From Bacteroidales bacterium UBA1192 (GTDB taxonomy: Bacteria > Bacteroidota > Bacteroidia > Bacteroidales > Bacteroidaceae): 11,127 nucleotides of DNA. Position 1 is the stretch's first letter. Each line of letters starts with the position of its first letter. Where the stretch lies: the NCBI GenBank assembly GCA_002310175.1, contig DBYG01000031.1, positions 1 to 11,127 on the forward strand, read 5' to 3'. The translations under genes and the position numbers were made by a program. The notes under the pieces are model-generated. The model searched no databases. It was not told where the DNA came from and worked only from the letters and a program-made list of their open reading frames with translations. Shown here one piece after another: positions 1 to 6,291 of the stretch.

Positions 1-74
1 AGAATCATACTCTGCGATACCGCATTTACAACTGGCCATAACAACACAATCAGCGCAATAAAGACCTTTTTCAT
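1..74 (-). CDS. Partial secreted protein, N-terminal signal peptide only
   Basis: An ATG at 74-72 on the minus strand opens a frame that stays open to the window edge (24 full codons). The visible residues begin MKKVFIALIVLLWPVVNA, a two-lysine n-region followed by a hydrophobic core, as in a Sec signal peptide. Cleavage near NAVSQ is plausible. No lipobox cysteine is seen before the window ends, so a lipoprotein is not indicated. The gene is divergent from the GH5 gene at 166. A well-formed -33/-7 promoter lies just upstream (98-130). The mature protein is outside the window, so its function cannot be called. Confidence 0.7.
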   Translation of the reverse strand, partial: MKKVFIALIVLLWPVVNAVSQSMI

Positions 75-97
75 ATGCCAACGAAATATATTATCAG

Positions 98-130
98 CAA
101 ACATACAAAAAAGATACAAAAGGGGACAAA
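98..130 (-). promoter_or_regulatory. Bacteroidota-type promoter of the divergent gene at 1-74
   Basis: On the minus strand TATGTTTG (105-98) fits the -7 consensus TAnnTTTG, and TTTG (130-127) lies 21 nt upstream as a -33 element. The predicted transcript start is about 15-20 nt before the ATG at 74. The -33 element lies in the loop of the G4/C4 palindrome at 113-150. Confidence 0.6.
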
Positions 131-150
131 ACCCCTTTGCGGCATTTTTG
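113..150. repeat. REP-like G4/C4 palindrome in a divergent promoter region
   Basis: AAAGGGG (119-125) and CCCCTTT (132-138) form a 7-bp stem with a six-base loop. The right flank (132-150, CCCCTTTGCGGCATTTTTG) differs at one base from 2075-2093 and resembles 1322-1341 and 7004-7023, so it belongs to a repeat family seen four times here. It lies between, and partly overlaps, promoters of two divergent secreted-protein genes, where it could act as a transcription barrier or simply be a passenger. Confidence 0.55.
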
Positions 151-151
151 C

Positions 152-159
152 TATATTTG
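152..159 (+). promoter_or_regulatory. -7 element of the GH5 gene
   Basis: TATATTTG matches TAnnTTTG exactly. It ends only six bases before the ATG at 166, so the transcript would be leaderless or nearly so unless translation starts at the in-frame ATG at 175. No good -33 TTTG is found about 20 nt upstream; the nearest TTTG (136-139) is too close. The same 15 bases (152-166) recur at 2781-2795 before the truncated GH5 copy. Confidence 0.5.
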
Positions 160-165
160 CAAATT

Positions 166-1266
166 ATGAGACAAATGAGAGTACTTGCTGTCATTGTACT
201 AAGCATTTTAATGACAGCCCCTACACAAGCCCAGAACGGCTTTGAGATTAAACGCGGAGTAAACGTGAGTCACTGGCTGAGCCAATCGCAGGCCAGAGGC
301 CAGGCGCGCGCTAACCACATCAAGGAGCAGGATATGATCCGGATCAAAGAACTTGGATTTGACCACATCCGCCTGCCTATAGACGAGGTCCAGTTCTGGG
401 ACGAGCAGGGCAACCGTCTGGATGAAGCCTGGCAGCTCCTGACCAACGCCCTGGAATGGTGCTGCAAGCATGACCTGCGCGTAATAGTAGACCTTCACAC
501 CCTCAGGTCCCACAGTTTCGTACTGCAGGAGGGCCAGAAAAACGCCCTTTATGAGGACCCGGCCGAAATCCAGAAACTCATTGACATGTGGACTCAGTTA
601 TCGGCCCAGATCAAGCGCTTCCCGGTCAATATGGTAGCATACGAGTTCATGAACGAGCCCGTGGCCGATGACCCAGAGCAGTGGAACCAGGTGGTTGAGA
701 AGGTGCATGCCGCGCTGCGCAAGCTGGAACCAGACCGCAAGCTGGTGATAGGCTCCAACCGCTGGCAGAGCGTAGGCACATTCAAGGACCTGCGCATCCC
801 CAAGGGTGATAAGAACATCATCCTGAGTTTCCACTACTACAACCCCATGTTCGTGACCCACTACCGCGCATCATGGACTGATGTAGGCCGATTCACAGGC
901 ACTGTAACCTACCCCGGGCAGCTTATATCCCAAGCCGAGTATGAAAAAGCACCCGAACCCGTCCAGAAGATAATCCGCGACAACGAAGGCCTGACCGTAT
1001 GGAACCGCGAACGCATAAAAAATGATATGGCCGATGCCATAAAACTGGCTCAGGACCTTGGCCTGCAGCTGTTCTGCGGTGAATGGGGTGCCTACCAGCG
1101 TACGCCCCGCGAACTGGCCTACGCCTGGATGACCGACATGATCTCCATTTTCAACGAGTGCAACATAGCATGGACCCTGTGGTGCTACGATGCCGACTTC
1201 GGATTCTGGGACCAGCGCACCCAGGACTTCAAGGACAAAGGGATGTTTGACATCCTGATGAAATGA
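166..1266 (+). CDS. Secreted glycoside hydrolase family 5 (cellulase-superfamily) enzyme
   Basis: This is a 366-residue retaining glycosidase. Residues 1-22 form a signal peptide (MRQMRVLAVIVLSILMTAP..., cleavage likely after TQA), with no lipobox, so a periplasmic or secreted location is expected. The GH5 (beta/alpha)8 barrel starts at RGVNVSHWLSQ (residues 30-40). EFMNEP carries the acid/base Glu164 and LFCGEWGAY carries the nucleophile Glu306, so both catalytic residues are present. Length suits a single-domain GH5 with no carbohydrate-binding module. GH5 members cleave beta-1,4-glucans, mannans or xyloglucans; the substrate cannot be read from the sequence. ATG 166 was preferred over a TTG at 148, which would place the -7 promoter element inside the gene; ATG 175 is possible. 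A truncated paralogue of its start lies at 2781-2859. No SusC/SusD genes are adjacent in this window. Confidence 0.88.
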   Translation: MRQMRVLAVIVLSILMTAPTQAQNGFEIKRGVNVSHWLSQSQARGQARANHIKEQDMIRIKELGFDHIRLPIDEVQFWDEQGNRLDEAWQLLTNALEWCCKHDLRVIVDLHTLRSHSFVLQEGQKNALYEDPAEIQKLIDMWTQLSAQIKRFPVNMVAYEFMNEPVADDPEQWNQVVEKVHAALRKLEPDRKLVIGSNRWQSVGTFKDLRIPKGDKNIILSFHYYNPMFVTHYRASWTDVGRFTGTVTYPGQLISQAEYEKAPEPVQKIIRDNEGLTVWNRERIKNDMADAIKLAQDLGLQLFCGEWGAYQRTPRELAYAWMTDMISIFNECNIAWTLWCYDADFGFWDQRTQDFKDKGMFDILMK

Positions 1267-1274
1267 TGCCAAAA

Positions 1275-1340
1275 CGTGCAAAAGGGGTCAGGCCCCAATT
1301 GCACGTGCAAAAGGGGACTGTCCCCTTTTGTATCATTTTT
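1275..1340. repeat. Doublet of REP-like palindromes between convergent genes; likely bidirectional terminator
   Basis: CGTGCAAAAGGGG occurs at 1275-1287 and again at 1304-1316, a 29-bp period. The first unit is an imperfect palindrome: CGTGCAA (1275-1281) pairs with TTGCACG (1299-1305), and an inner GGGG/CCCC surrounds TCAGG. The second is perfect: CAAAAGGGGA (1308-1317) pairs with TCCCCTTTTG (1321-1330) across CTG, followed by a T-rich stretch on the plus strand. It sits between the 3' ends of the GH5 gene and the flavoprotein gene, as BIME/REP elements often do, and could terminate transcription from both sides. Bases 1279-1304 are perfectly repeated, inverted, inside cbiA at 6987-7012. Confidence 0.7.
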
Positions 1341-1409
1341 ATTGTTACGTTGATATTTGAATAAAGTTACTCTGCAGCCTTGACAAGATGAACAGACATT
1401 TTTGCTGCG

Positions 1410-2027
1410 TTATCTGATGAAATTGGTTCTGACTGTGGGCTCTTTTTCGGGATGTCCGTCTTGAGCCACGTTCAGTTTTTTGATCATCCAGGCCATGTTG
1501 CGGCCAAGCGTGCGCATTGTCTGCATACCCTCTTCGTCCAGCCTTACCTGTCCGGGAGTCTGGCCGTAAACCATGTTCCAGTACTGCGAGCTGACCACAG
1601 GCATATTGGTTATTGTAAAGTACTTGTTCAGCCGGTCAAATGCGGCCGATGCACCACCACGGCGGCAAACCACCACACTAGCGGCGGGTTTGTACTGCAA
1701 CTGCTGGCTCAAGGTGTAGAACACACGGTCCAGCAAAGCACAAAGCGAGCCGTTAGGACCGCCGTAATACACGGGTGATCCAACCACAAGCCCGTCAATG
1801 CCGTCTTGCACAGTCCTCCATATTTTGTAGTAAAGATCGTCATTGTACGTGCATCGGCCAGTCTTGCCACAATATCCACATGCAATACAACCGTGAATGG
1901 CATCTTTGCCGATACTTATGATCTCGGTCTCTATACCCTCGGCGTTGAGCGCACTGGCCACCTCACTGAGTGCCTGAAACGTGTTGCCATGCTCCTTGGG
2001 ACTTCCGTTTATCAGTAATACTTTCAT
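1410..2027 (-). CDS. NADPH-dependent FMN reductase / iron-sulfur flavoprotein-like protein
   Basis: This 205-residue protein has a flavodoxin-like fold. It begins MKVLLINGSPKEHGNT, the typical phosphate-binding first strand and loop of the NADPH-dependent FMN reductase family. GSPVYYGG in the middle is the second flavin-contacting loop. Residues 47-59 (CIACGYCGKTGRC) give cysteines spaced C-X2-C-X2-C-X5-C. This matches the compact motif of iron-sulfur flavoproteins (Isf), which hold FMN and a 4Fe-4S cluster, and is followed by the usual DD. A cytoplasmic electron-transfer or quinone/nitro-reducing role is inferred; the physiological partner is unknown. The gene stands alone, with a TATATTTG element just upstream and the REP-like doublet beyond its stop. 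It could equally be annotated as 'flavodoxin family protein'; cluster binding is not proven by the motif. Confidence 0.85.
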   Translation of the reverse strand: MKVLLINGSPKEHGNTFQALSEVASALNAEGIETEIISIGKDAIHGCIACGYCGKTGRCTYNDDLYYKIWRTVQDGIDGLVVGSPVYYGGPNGSLCALLDRVFYTLSQQLQYKPAASVVVCRRGGASAAFDRLNKYFTITNMPVVSSQYWNMVYGQTPGQVRLDEEGMQTMRTLGRNMAWMIKKLNVAQDGHPEKEPTVRTNFIR

Positions 2028-2043
2028 CCTAACAGTTTTTTTG

Positions 2044-2051
2044 CAAATATA
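2044..2051 (-). promoter_or_regulatory. -7 element of the flavoprotein gene
   Basis: TATATTTG on the minus strand (2051-2044) matches the Bacteroidota -7 consensus and ends 17 nt before the ATG at 2027. No clear -33 TTTG stands about 20 nt upstream. Confidence 0.5.
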
Positions 2052-2093
2052 AAAAACGACGCATTGTTAAACGACCCCTTTGCGTCATTTTTG
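2052..2093. repeat. Palindromic member of the CCCCTTTGCG family between divergent genes
   Basis: The right half (2075-2093, CCCCTTTGCGTCATTTTTG) matches 132-150 at 18 of 19 bases. The left half AACGACGCA (about 2055-2063) is nearly complementary to TGCGTCATT (about 2081-2089), so the stretch can fold into a hairpin with a loop of about 17 bases. It lies between the divergent -7 elements of the flavoprotein and YdeI-family genes, the same position the copy at 113-150 holds between its two genes. Confidence 0.45.
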
Positions 2094-2101
2094 TACTTTT
2101 G
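2094..2101 (+). promoter_or_regulatory. -7 element upstream of the small ORF and YdeI-family gene
   Basis: TACTTTTG matches TAnnTTTG. It ends four bases before the ATG of the 19-codon ORF and about 107 bases before the YdeI-family start. No other convincing -7 element is seen before 2209, so the leader of the YdeI gene probably begins here and contains the small ORF. A -33 element at standard spacing is not evident. Confidence 0.45.
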
Positions 2102-2105
2102 TTTT

Positions 2106-2165
2106 ATGAAACGCATATTTTTGATCGAGGCGGGATCTATCAACCTGAGGGATTACCTGAAATAG
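2106..2165 (+). CDS. Possible leader ORF of 19 residues, or remnant of a gene start
   Basis: An ATG four bases after the -7 element opens MKRIFLIEAGSINLRDYLK and stops with TAG at 2163-2165. It is not in frame with the YdeI-family gene 43 nt downstream. A second tiny ORF (MMKSN, 2173-2190) follows. The beginning resembles a normal protein N-terminus (beta strand then a helix start) more than random sequence, so it may be the stub of a truncated gene or a translated leader. No family is recognised, and translation is unproven. Confidence 0.25.
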   Translation: MKRIFLIEAGSINLRDYLK

Positions 2166-2208
2166 TTGTACGATGATGAAAAGTAATTAGCAGATAAATT
2201 AGAGCACT

Positions 2209-2796
2209 ATGGAGGTAACAAACCTACTTGACATTCATACGCGCAAGGAGTTGTATCGGTGGTATGAGCGGAATCACGACAAAGTGAGTGATTTCTGGCT
2301 GCGCATAAACCGGGCGGAGGCCGATTGCCCCGGCGTAGTGCGATACGTGGACGCCGTGGAGGTGGCGCTCTGCTTCGGCTGGATTGACAGCACCATGAAA
2401 CGGATAGATGACGGCAAGCCCATACAGCACTTTACCCCGCGCCGCAAACGCAGCAACTGGTGCGAGCAGAACATGGAGCGTTGCAGGAGGCTTGTCAGAC
2501 TTGGAGAGATGACCCCGGCCGGACTGGCTGTGGCGCCCGATCTGGACCCAGCGCTGTTTGTCTTTGAAGACTGGCTGCTCAATGCCATCAAGGCCGATAA
2601 GCAAGCGTGGAAGCATTGGCAGTCATTCCCCGAAGTCTACAAACGCATAAAGGCCGACCGCATCCAGCACTATCAGCACACCAACCGCCCAGAATACGCC
2701 CAAAAGACTCTGGAGAAACTGATCCAAGACACCCACAACGGCAAGCTCCAATCCGGCTGGAATGATTTTGGCCGATTAAATATATTTGCAAATTAG
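2209..2796 (+). CDS. YdeI/OmpD-associated (OmdA) family protein
   Basis: This is a 195-residue soluble protein without signal peptide or membrane segments. The family signature is clear: GWIDSTMKRIDDGKPIQHFTPRRKRSNW at residues 57-84 (split here as GWIDSTMKRIDD and FTPRRKRSNW), then an arginine-rich helix and MTPAG. The C-terminal part contains the YR/KR-rich region ending in WNDFGRL, typical of this family. Members are linked to bacteriocin or peptide protection in some bacteria, but the biochemical role is not established. The last codons (about 2782-2796, encoding the end of NIFAN and the stop) are made of the TATATTTGCAAATTA sequence that otherwise precedes the GH5 gene. The native C-terminus may therefore have been replaced by a rearrangement. 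The frame is otherwise intact. Confidence 0.8.
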   Translation: MEVTNLLDIHTRKELYRWYERNHDKVSDFWLRINRAEADCPGVVRYVDAVEVALCFGWIDSTMKRIDDGKPIQHFTPRRKRSNWCEQNMERCRRLVRLGEMTPAGLAVAPDLDPALFVFEDWLLNAIKADKQAWKHWQSFPEVYKRIKADRIQHYQHTNRPEYAQKTLEKLIQDTHNGKLQSGWNDFGRLNIFAN

Positions 2797-2859
2797 GCAC
2801 AAGCCCAGAACGGCTTTGAGATAAAACACGGAGTAAACGTGAGCCATTGGCTGAGCCAG
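2781..2859 (+). pseudogene. Truncated duplicate of the GH5 gene start
   Basis: Bases 2798-2859 match 224-285 of the GH5 gene at 57 of 62 positions, in register. The encoded residues run QAQNGFEIKHGVNVSHWLSQ, the mature N-terminus of the enzyme with one Arg-to-His change. Four of the five differences are synonymous, which suggests the copy diverged while still a functional gene. Bases 2781-2795 equal 152-166, the -7 region before the intact gene. The 57 bases of start and signal peptide between the two blocks are reduced to two. Homology ends exactly at the stop codon of cbiB (2860). Nothing of the catalytic domain remains, so it cannot make an enzyme. Confidence 0.75.
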
Positions 2860-3810
2860 TTAAAAATTCCGCGCAGTAATGACTGTCCCTACTGCGCATA
2901 TTACAATCATCAGCAGTTGGGTCAGGATATTTATGCGGATGGCACGACGGGCATCATCCGATGTAAGGTTACGCGGATTTTCCCCGATGTATGGCTTGTA
3001 AAATTCCTGACCGAAATAGGAGTGTGTGCCGCCAAACCTGCAGTCCAGAATGCCAGCCAGAGCGGACTCTGGGTAGCCGGAGTTGGGGCTTGCGTGCTGG
3101 CGGCCGTACTTATGTACAAACCGCAGCAATCCGGGACGACCGGCAGACAGCACCATCAGCAGTGCGGTCAGACGCGCCGGAATCCAGTTGGCAACATCAT
3201 CAATATGCGCGGCCCAGCACCCAAAGTCCTTGTAACGCTCTGTCCTGTAACCTATCATGGAGTCCAGCGTGTTGATCATCTTGTAAGCCGCCATACCCGG
3301 CACGCCCAGCAGCAGGTACCAGAACAGCGGGGCAATCACGCCGTCGCTCAGGTTCTCTGCCAGTGTCTCCAGCGCGGCAGTACGGATTTCCTGCTCATCA
3401 AGCTGAGCGGTATCGCGCCCCACAATGCGGGATAACTGTTTGCGGCCTTTTTCAACCGATTCGTCTACTGCTTTGAATACCATTCTGACCTCTTTTATCA
3501 AAGTCTTTCCGGCAAGAAAGTAGAATATGAATATGGCCGATACGCACACGCCCAGCCACCGGTTCAATCCGTAACAGAACGGGATGAACCACCAGAACAG
3601 TATGTATGTACAACCTATCAGGAAAAGTGCGGTTAGTGCGCCTTTCAGACGACGATGTGAGCCCTTGTTGAACCAGCGCTCAGCTGTGGAAATGAGCCAG
3701 CCGAACTTGACCACTATATGCGGCAGCCAGGCCGGATCGCCCAGCAGAGCATCCATCAGGACACCCATAAGCAGCGGCAAAAGCGCTATGACCAATTGCT
3801 GAACATCCAT
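2860..3810 (-). CDS. cbiB: Adenosylcobinamide-phosphate synthase CbiB
   Basis: This integral membrane protein of 316 residues joins (R)-1-aminopropan-2-ol (phosphate) to adenosylcobyric acid, giving adenosylcobinamide (phosphate). Family motifs are present in order: LLGDPAWLPHIVV (22-34), VGRDT (130-134), ETLAENLSDGVIAPLFWY (148-165), MINTLDSMIGYR (178-189), DDVANWIPARL (204-214) and HASPNSGYPESALAG (239-253). Hydrophobic segments lie near 4-23, 58-78, 84-100 and 213-222, with a last one near 292-312. It is the final gene of the cobalamin operon, and its start overlaps the end of the aminotransferase gene by 25 nt, so translation is probably coupled. The stop codon abuts the truncated GH5 copy. 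The length is normal for the family, so the C-terminus appears intact. Confidence 0.93.
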   Translation of the reverse strand: MDVQQLVIALLPLLMGVLMDALLGDPAWLPHIVVKFGWLISTAERWFNKGSHRRLKGALTALFLIGCTYILFWWFIPFCYGLNRWLGVCVSAIFIFYFLAGKTLIKEVRMVFKAVDESVEKGRKQLSRIVGRDTAQLDEQEIRTAALETLAENLSDGVIAPLFWYLLLGVPGMAAYKMINTLDSMIGYRTERYKDFGCWAAHIDDVANWIPARLTALLMVLSAGRPGLLRFVHKYGRQHASPNSGYPESALAGILDCRFGGTHSYFGQEFYKPYIGENPRNLTSDDARRAIRINILTQLLMIVICAVGTVITARNF

Positions 3811-4808
3811 TCCTTAATTCCCTCAATTAGCAGATTATCAGTCTCCGGACTCTGCACCGCAATGCGGAAACAGCCATCGTCCAACCCCGTAAAGTTTGAT
3901 GCGTCACGTATCAGTATGCCCTTCTCTACAGCCAGGTAATCCTTCAGTGCCGATGCCTTTCCCATGCGGAGTCTTGACAGAAGCATATTGGAATCCGATG
4001 GCCAAACCTCAATCAGCCCGGTCTTGGCAAACTCTGACGCTACACGTTCCCTCTCCACAATGAGGCCGGCAGCATCAAAGCGGTACAGATCCCGGTTGGC
4101 CAGCAGGAACTTTCCTGCCTCAATGGCCAGTGCATTGACAGACCATGGCATACGGAAAAGAGCCAACTGTTTAATCAGACGTGCATTACCGCTCACGCCC
4201 CCTATCCTCAGTCCCGGTACTCCGAACTGCTTGGTCATAGAGTGAAGGATAAGTACGTTAGGCATCTCTACCGCCCACTTCACATCAATCACCTTTTCCA
4301 GAGTATAGGGCGCGTATGACTGATCAACTATGAAAATGCATGCGGGATTGGCCTCAATCATCTCCGTTAACCACGAATGATCCCATACCTTTCCGGTGGG
4401 ATTATTGGGATTGCAAAGCCAGATCAGACTACCCGGTGCAGGTTTAAGGCCTGATTCTGAATATATTTCCGTAATCTTATGGCGGTTCAGGCGGCAGGCA
4501 TCGGCATACTCGCTGAACGTGGGAACAGGTATCTGCGAGTTGCTCTCGCGATAAACCTGCGCTATCAGGTAGATTGCCTCGGTGGCACCATTGGTAACGC
4601 ACAGGTTATCGGCCGATATGTCCATCGATGCGGCCAACGCAGCGGCCAATGATGAGGCATCGGGCTCGGGGTAAGAGGATATCCGTGGCATACAGCTGTT
4701 AAGATGCTCATAGAGCGCATCCAGATCCATGCGGCACACGATGTTTGAACTGAAATTGTGCGTTATGCCGGGGTATGTGAATATGTCGTCACCGTGTCCC
4801 TTAATCAT
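3786..4808 (-). CDS. cobD: PLP-dependent threonine-phosphate decarboxylase, CobD type
   Basis: This is a class I/II aminotransferase-fold enzyme of 340 residues. In this operon it most likely decarboxylates L-threonine O-3-phosphate to (R)-1-aminopropan-2-yl phosphate, the linker used by CbiB. Visible motifs are HGDDI near the N-terminus, NPNNPTG (133-139), VDQSY with Asp162 and Tyr165 for cofactor contact, SMTKQFGVPGLRIG with Lys193 as the PLP lysine, and a C-terminal CFRIAV arginine for carboxylate binding. Its relatives include histidinol-phosphate aminotransferase (HisC). Position between cobQ and cbiB, rather than among his genes, supports the CobD assignment. The start overlaps the end of cobQ by 8 nt. 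Confidence 0.87.
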   Translation of the reverse strand: MIKGHGDDIFTYPGITHNFSSNIVCRMDLDALYEHLNSCMPRISSYPEPDASSLAAALAASMDISADNLCVTNGATEAIYLIAQVYRESNSQIPVPTFSEYADACRLNRHKITEIYSESGLKPAPGSLIWLCNPNNPTGKVWDHSWLTEMIEANPACIFIVDQSYAPYTLEKVIDVKWAVEMPNVLILHSMTKQFGVPGLRIGGVSGNARLIKQLALFRMPWSVNALAIEAGKFLLANRDLYRFDAAGLIVERERVASEFAKTGLIEVWPSDSNMLLSRLRMGKASALKDYLAVEKGILIRDASNFTGLDDGCFRIAVQSPETDNLLIEGIKEWMFSNWS

Positions 4809-6291
4809 CCTGACTCATTATCTTGTAAAGCAGCGGCATATTAAGGTGCTGGCGCACGTGGTCGGCCAGCAGGTCATACTGCTGCTGTTTGAATTCAAAG
4901 TAACCGGTTGCCGCCGTGTCGCGCTGGCCGGCAAAGGGGGCCAGCAGAATGTCAATGACCTGCGGGTTGTCCAGTATGCCGTGAATGTAGGTTCCCATAG
5001 TGCGCTCATCGGCAAAACAGCCGTCAGAAGTGCCGTCAGTGAAAGTATTCAGAGCACTGCACCGGGCATCTTTTGCGGTCCGAGTGCGTCCCATATGAAT
5101 CTCGTAACCCGTGCAGCCGTCCGAATCCCTGAAACGGAATGACACCTGACGCGTTACCTTGCTGCCCTCCATAACAGTATCCACCGGAAGCAGTCCCAGC
5201 CCCGGAATCCTGCGAATGCTGCCCTCAACACCCTGGGGGTCATCTACGCTCAGACCCATCATCTGGTATCCGCCGCATATTCCCAGCACCGTAGTGCCGG
5301 CCTTATGAGCACGCAGCACCGATTCGGCCACACCGTTGCGGCGAATCTCATACAGGTCATCGATGGTACTCTTGGTGCCCGGCAGTATGATTATATCGGC
5401 CTTGCCTATCTCCTCTATGTTATTGGTATAGTACAGATTCACTCTCGGGTCACGCTCCAGCATTCCGAAATCGGTAAAGTTGGAGATATGACGCAGCAGG
5501 ATGACCGCCACATTCACGCGGCCGCTTACGGCGCTGTGCTGCTTGCCGGCCAGTTCCATGGAGTCCTCCTCCTCAATATGGATGTCCTTGAAATAAGGTA
5601 CTATGCCCAGGACAGGGACCTTGCATATATCCTCCAGTATCTTGCGTCCCTCCTCAAATAACCGCAAGTCGCCCCGGAACTTATTGACTATTATACCTTT
5701 TATCAGTCGCTTATCCTGCGGAGTCTGCAGCGCGATTGAACCATAGGCACTGGCAAAAACCCCGCCTCGGTCAATATCGGCCACCAGGATCACACGCGCT
5801 CCCGCATATCGGGCCATAGGCATATTGACCAGGTCCGTATCGCGCAGGTTAATTTCTGATATACTGCCGGCCCCTTCCATAACTATGGGGTTATAACGGC
5901 TGTTCAGACGGTCAAAGGCTGCATTCACCTCGCTGCGCAACACCTCCCGGCCCTCATCACGGCGAAAATAATCATACGCACCCATATTACCCATGGGCTT
6001 TCCGTTGAGCACCACCTGTGATGTGTGGTCCGAACTGGGTTTGAGCAGCAGCGGGTTCATATCGGTATGGCAGGGAATGCCTGCAGCCTCAGCCTGGACA
6101 GCCTGCGCGCGGCCAATCTCCAGACCGTCGGCCGTAGCGTATGAGTTGAGCGCCATGTTCTGCGCCTTGAACGGGGCCGGATTGTAGCCGTCCTGACGGA
6201 AAATGCGGCACAAGGCAGTGGCTATCACGCTCTTACCTACATCACTGCCCGTTCCCGCCAGCATCACGGGATGTAACTTAGCCTTCCCCAT
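4801..6291 (-). CDS. cobQ: Adenosylcobyric acid synthase, glutamine-hydrolysing
   Basis: This 496-residue enzyme (CobQ, also called CbiP) performs the four ATP- and glutamine-dependent amidations of side chains b, d, e and g that yield adenosylcobyric acid. The N-terminal dethiobiotin-synthetase-like domain has a P-loop (GTGSDVGKS, 13-21) and the family signature PFKAQNMALNSYAT. The C-terminal class I amidotransferase-like domain carries the nucleophile Cys339 in GICGGYQMMG and His437 in GTYIHGILDN. The start at 6291 was chosen because MGKAKLHPVMLAGTGS fits the family and forms a TAATG junction with the preceding gene. A longer frame from 6324 would add 11 residues and overlap that gene further. 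It ends with an 8-nt overlap into the aminotransferase gene. Confidence 0.95.
   Translation of the reverse strand: MGKAKLHPVMLAGTGSDVGKSVIATALCRIFRQDGYNPAPFKAQNMALNSYATADGLEIGRAQAVQAEAAGIPCHTDMNPLLLKPSSDHTSQVVLNGKPMGNMGAYDYFRRDEGREVLRSEVNAAFDRLNSRYNPIVMEGAGSISEINLRDTDLVNMPMARYAGARVILVADIDRGGVFASAYGSIALQTPQDKRLIKGIIVNKFRGDLRLFEEGRKILEDICKVPVLGIVPYFKDIHIEEEDSMELAGKQHSAVSGRVNVAVILLRHISNFTDFGMLERDPRVNLYYTNNIEEIGKADIIILPGTKSTIDDLYEIRRNGVAESVLRAHKAGTTVLGICGGYQMMGLSVDDPQGVEGSIRRIPGLGLLPVDTVMEGSKVTRQVSFRFRDSDGCTGYEIHMGRTRTAKDARCSALNTFTDGTSDGCFADERTMGTYIHGILDNPQVIDILLAPFAGQRDTAATGYFEFKQQQYDLLADHVRQHLNMPLLYKIMSQDD

Noticed and set aside
148..165. TTG start for the GH5 gene
   Set aside because: It would place the -7 promoter element inside the coding region and spoil the clean signal peptide beginning at ATG 166.
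2839..3435. Long plus-strand frame opposite cbiB
   Set aside because: It starts inside the GH5 fragment and runs antisense through conserved cbiB motifs; it has no recognisable protein signature beyond the first residues.
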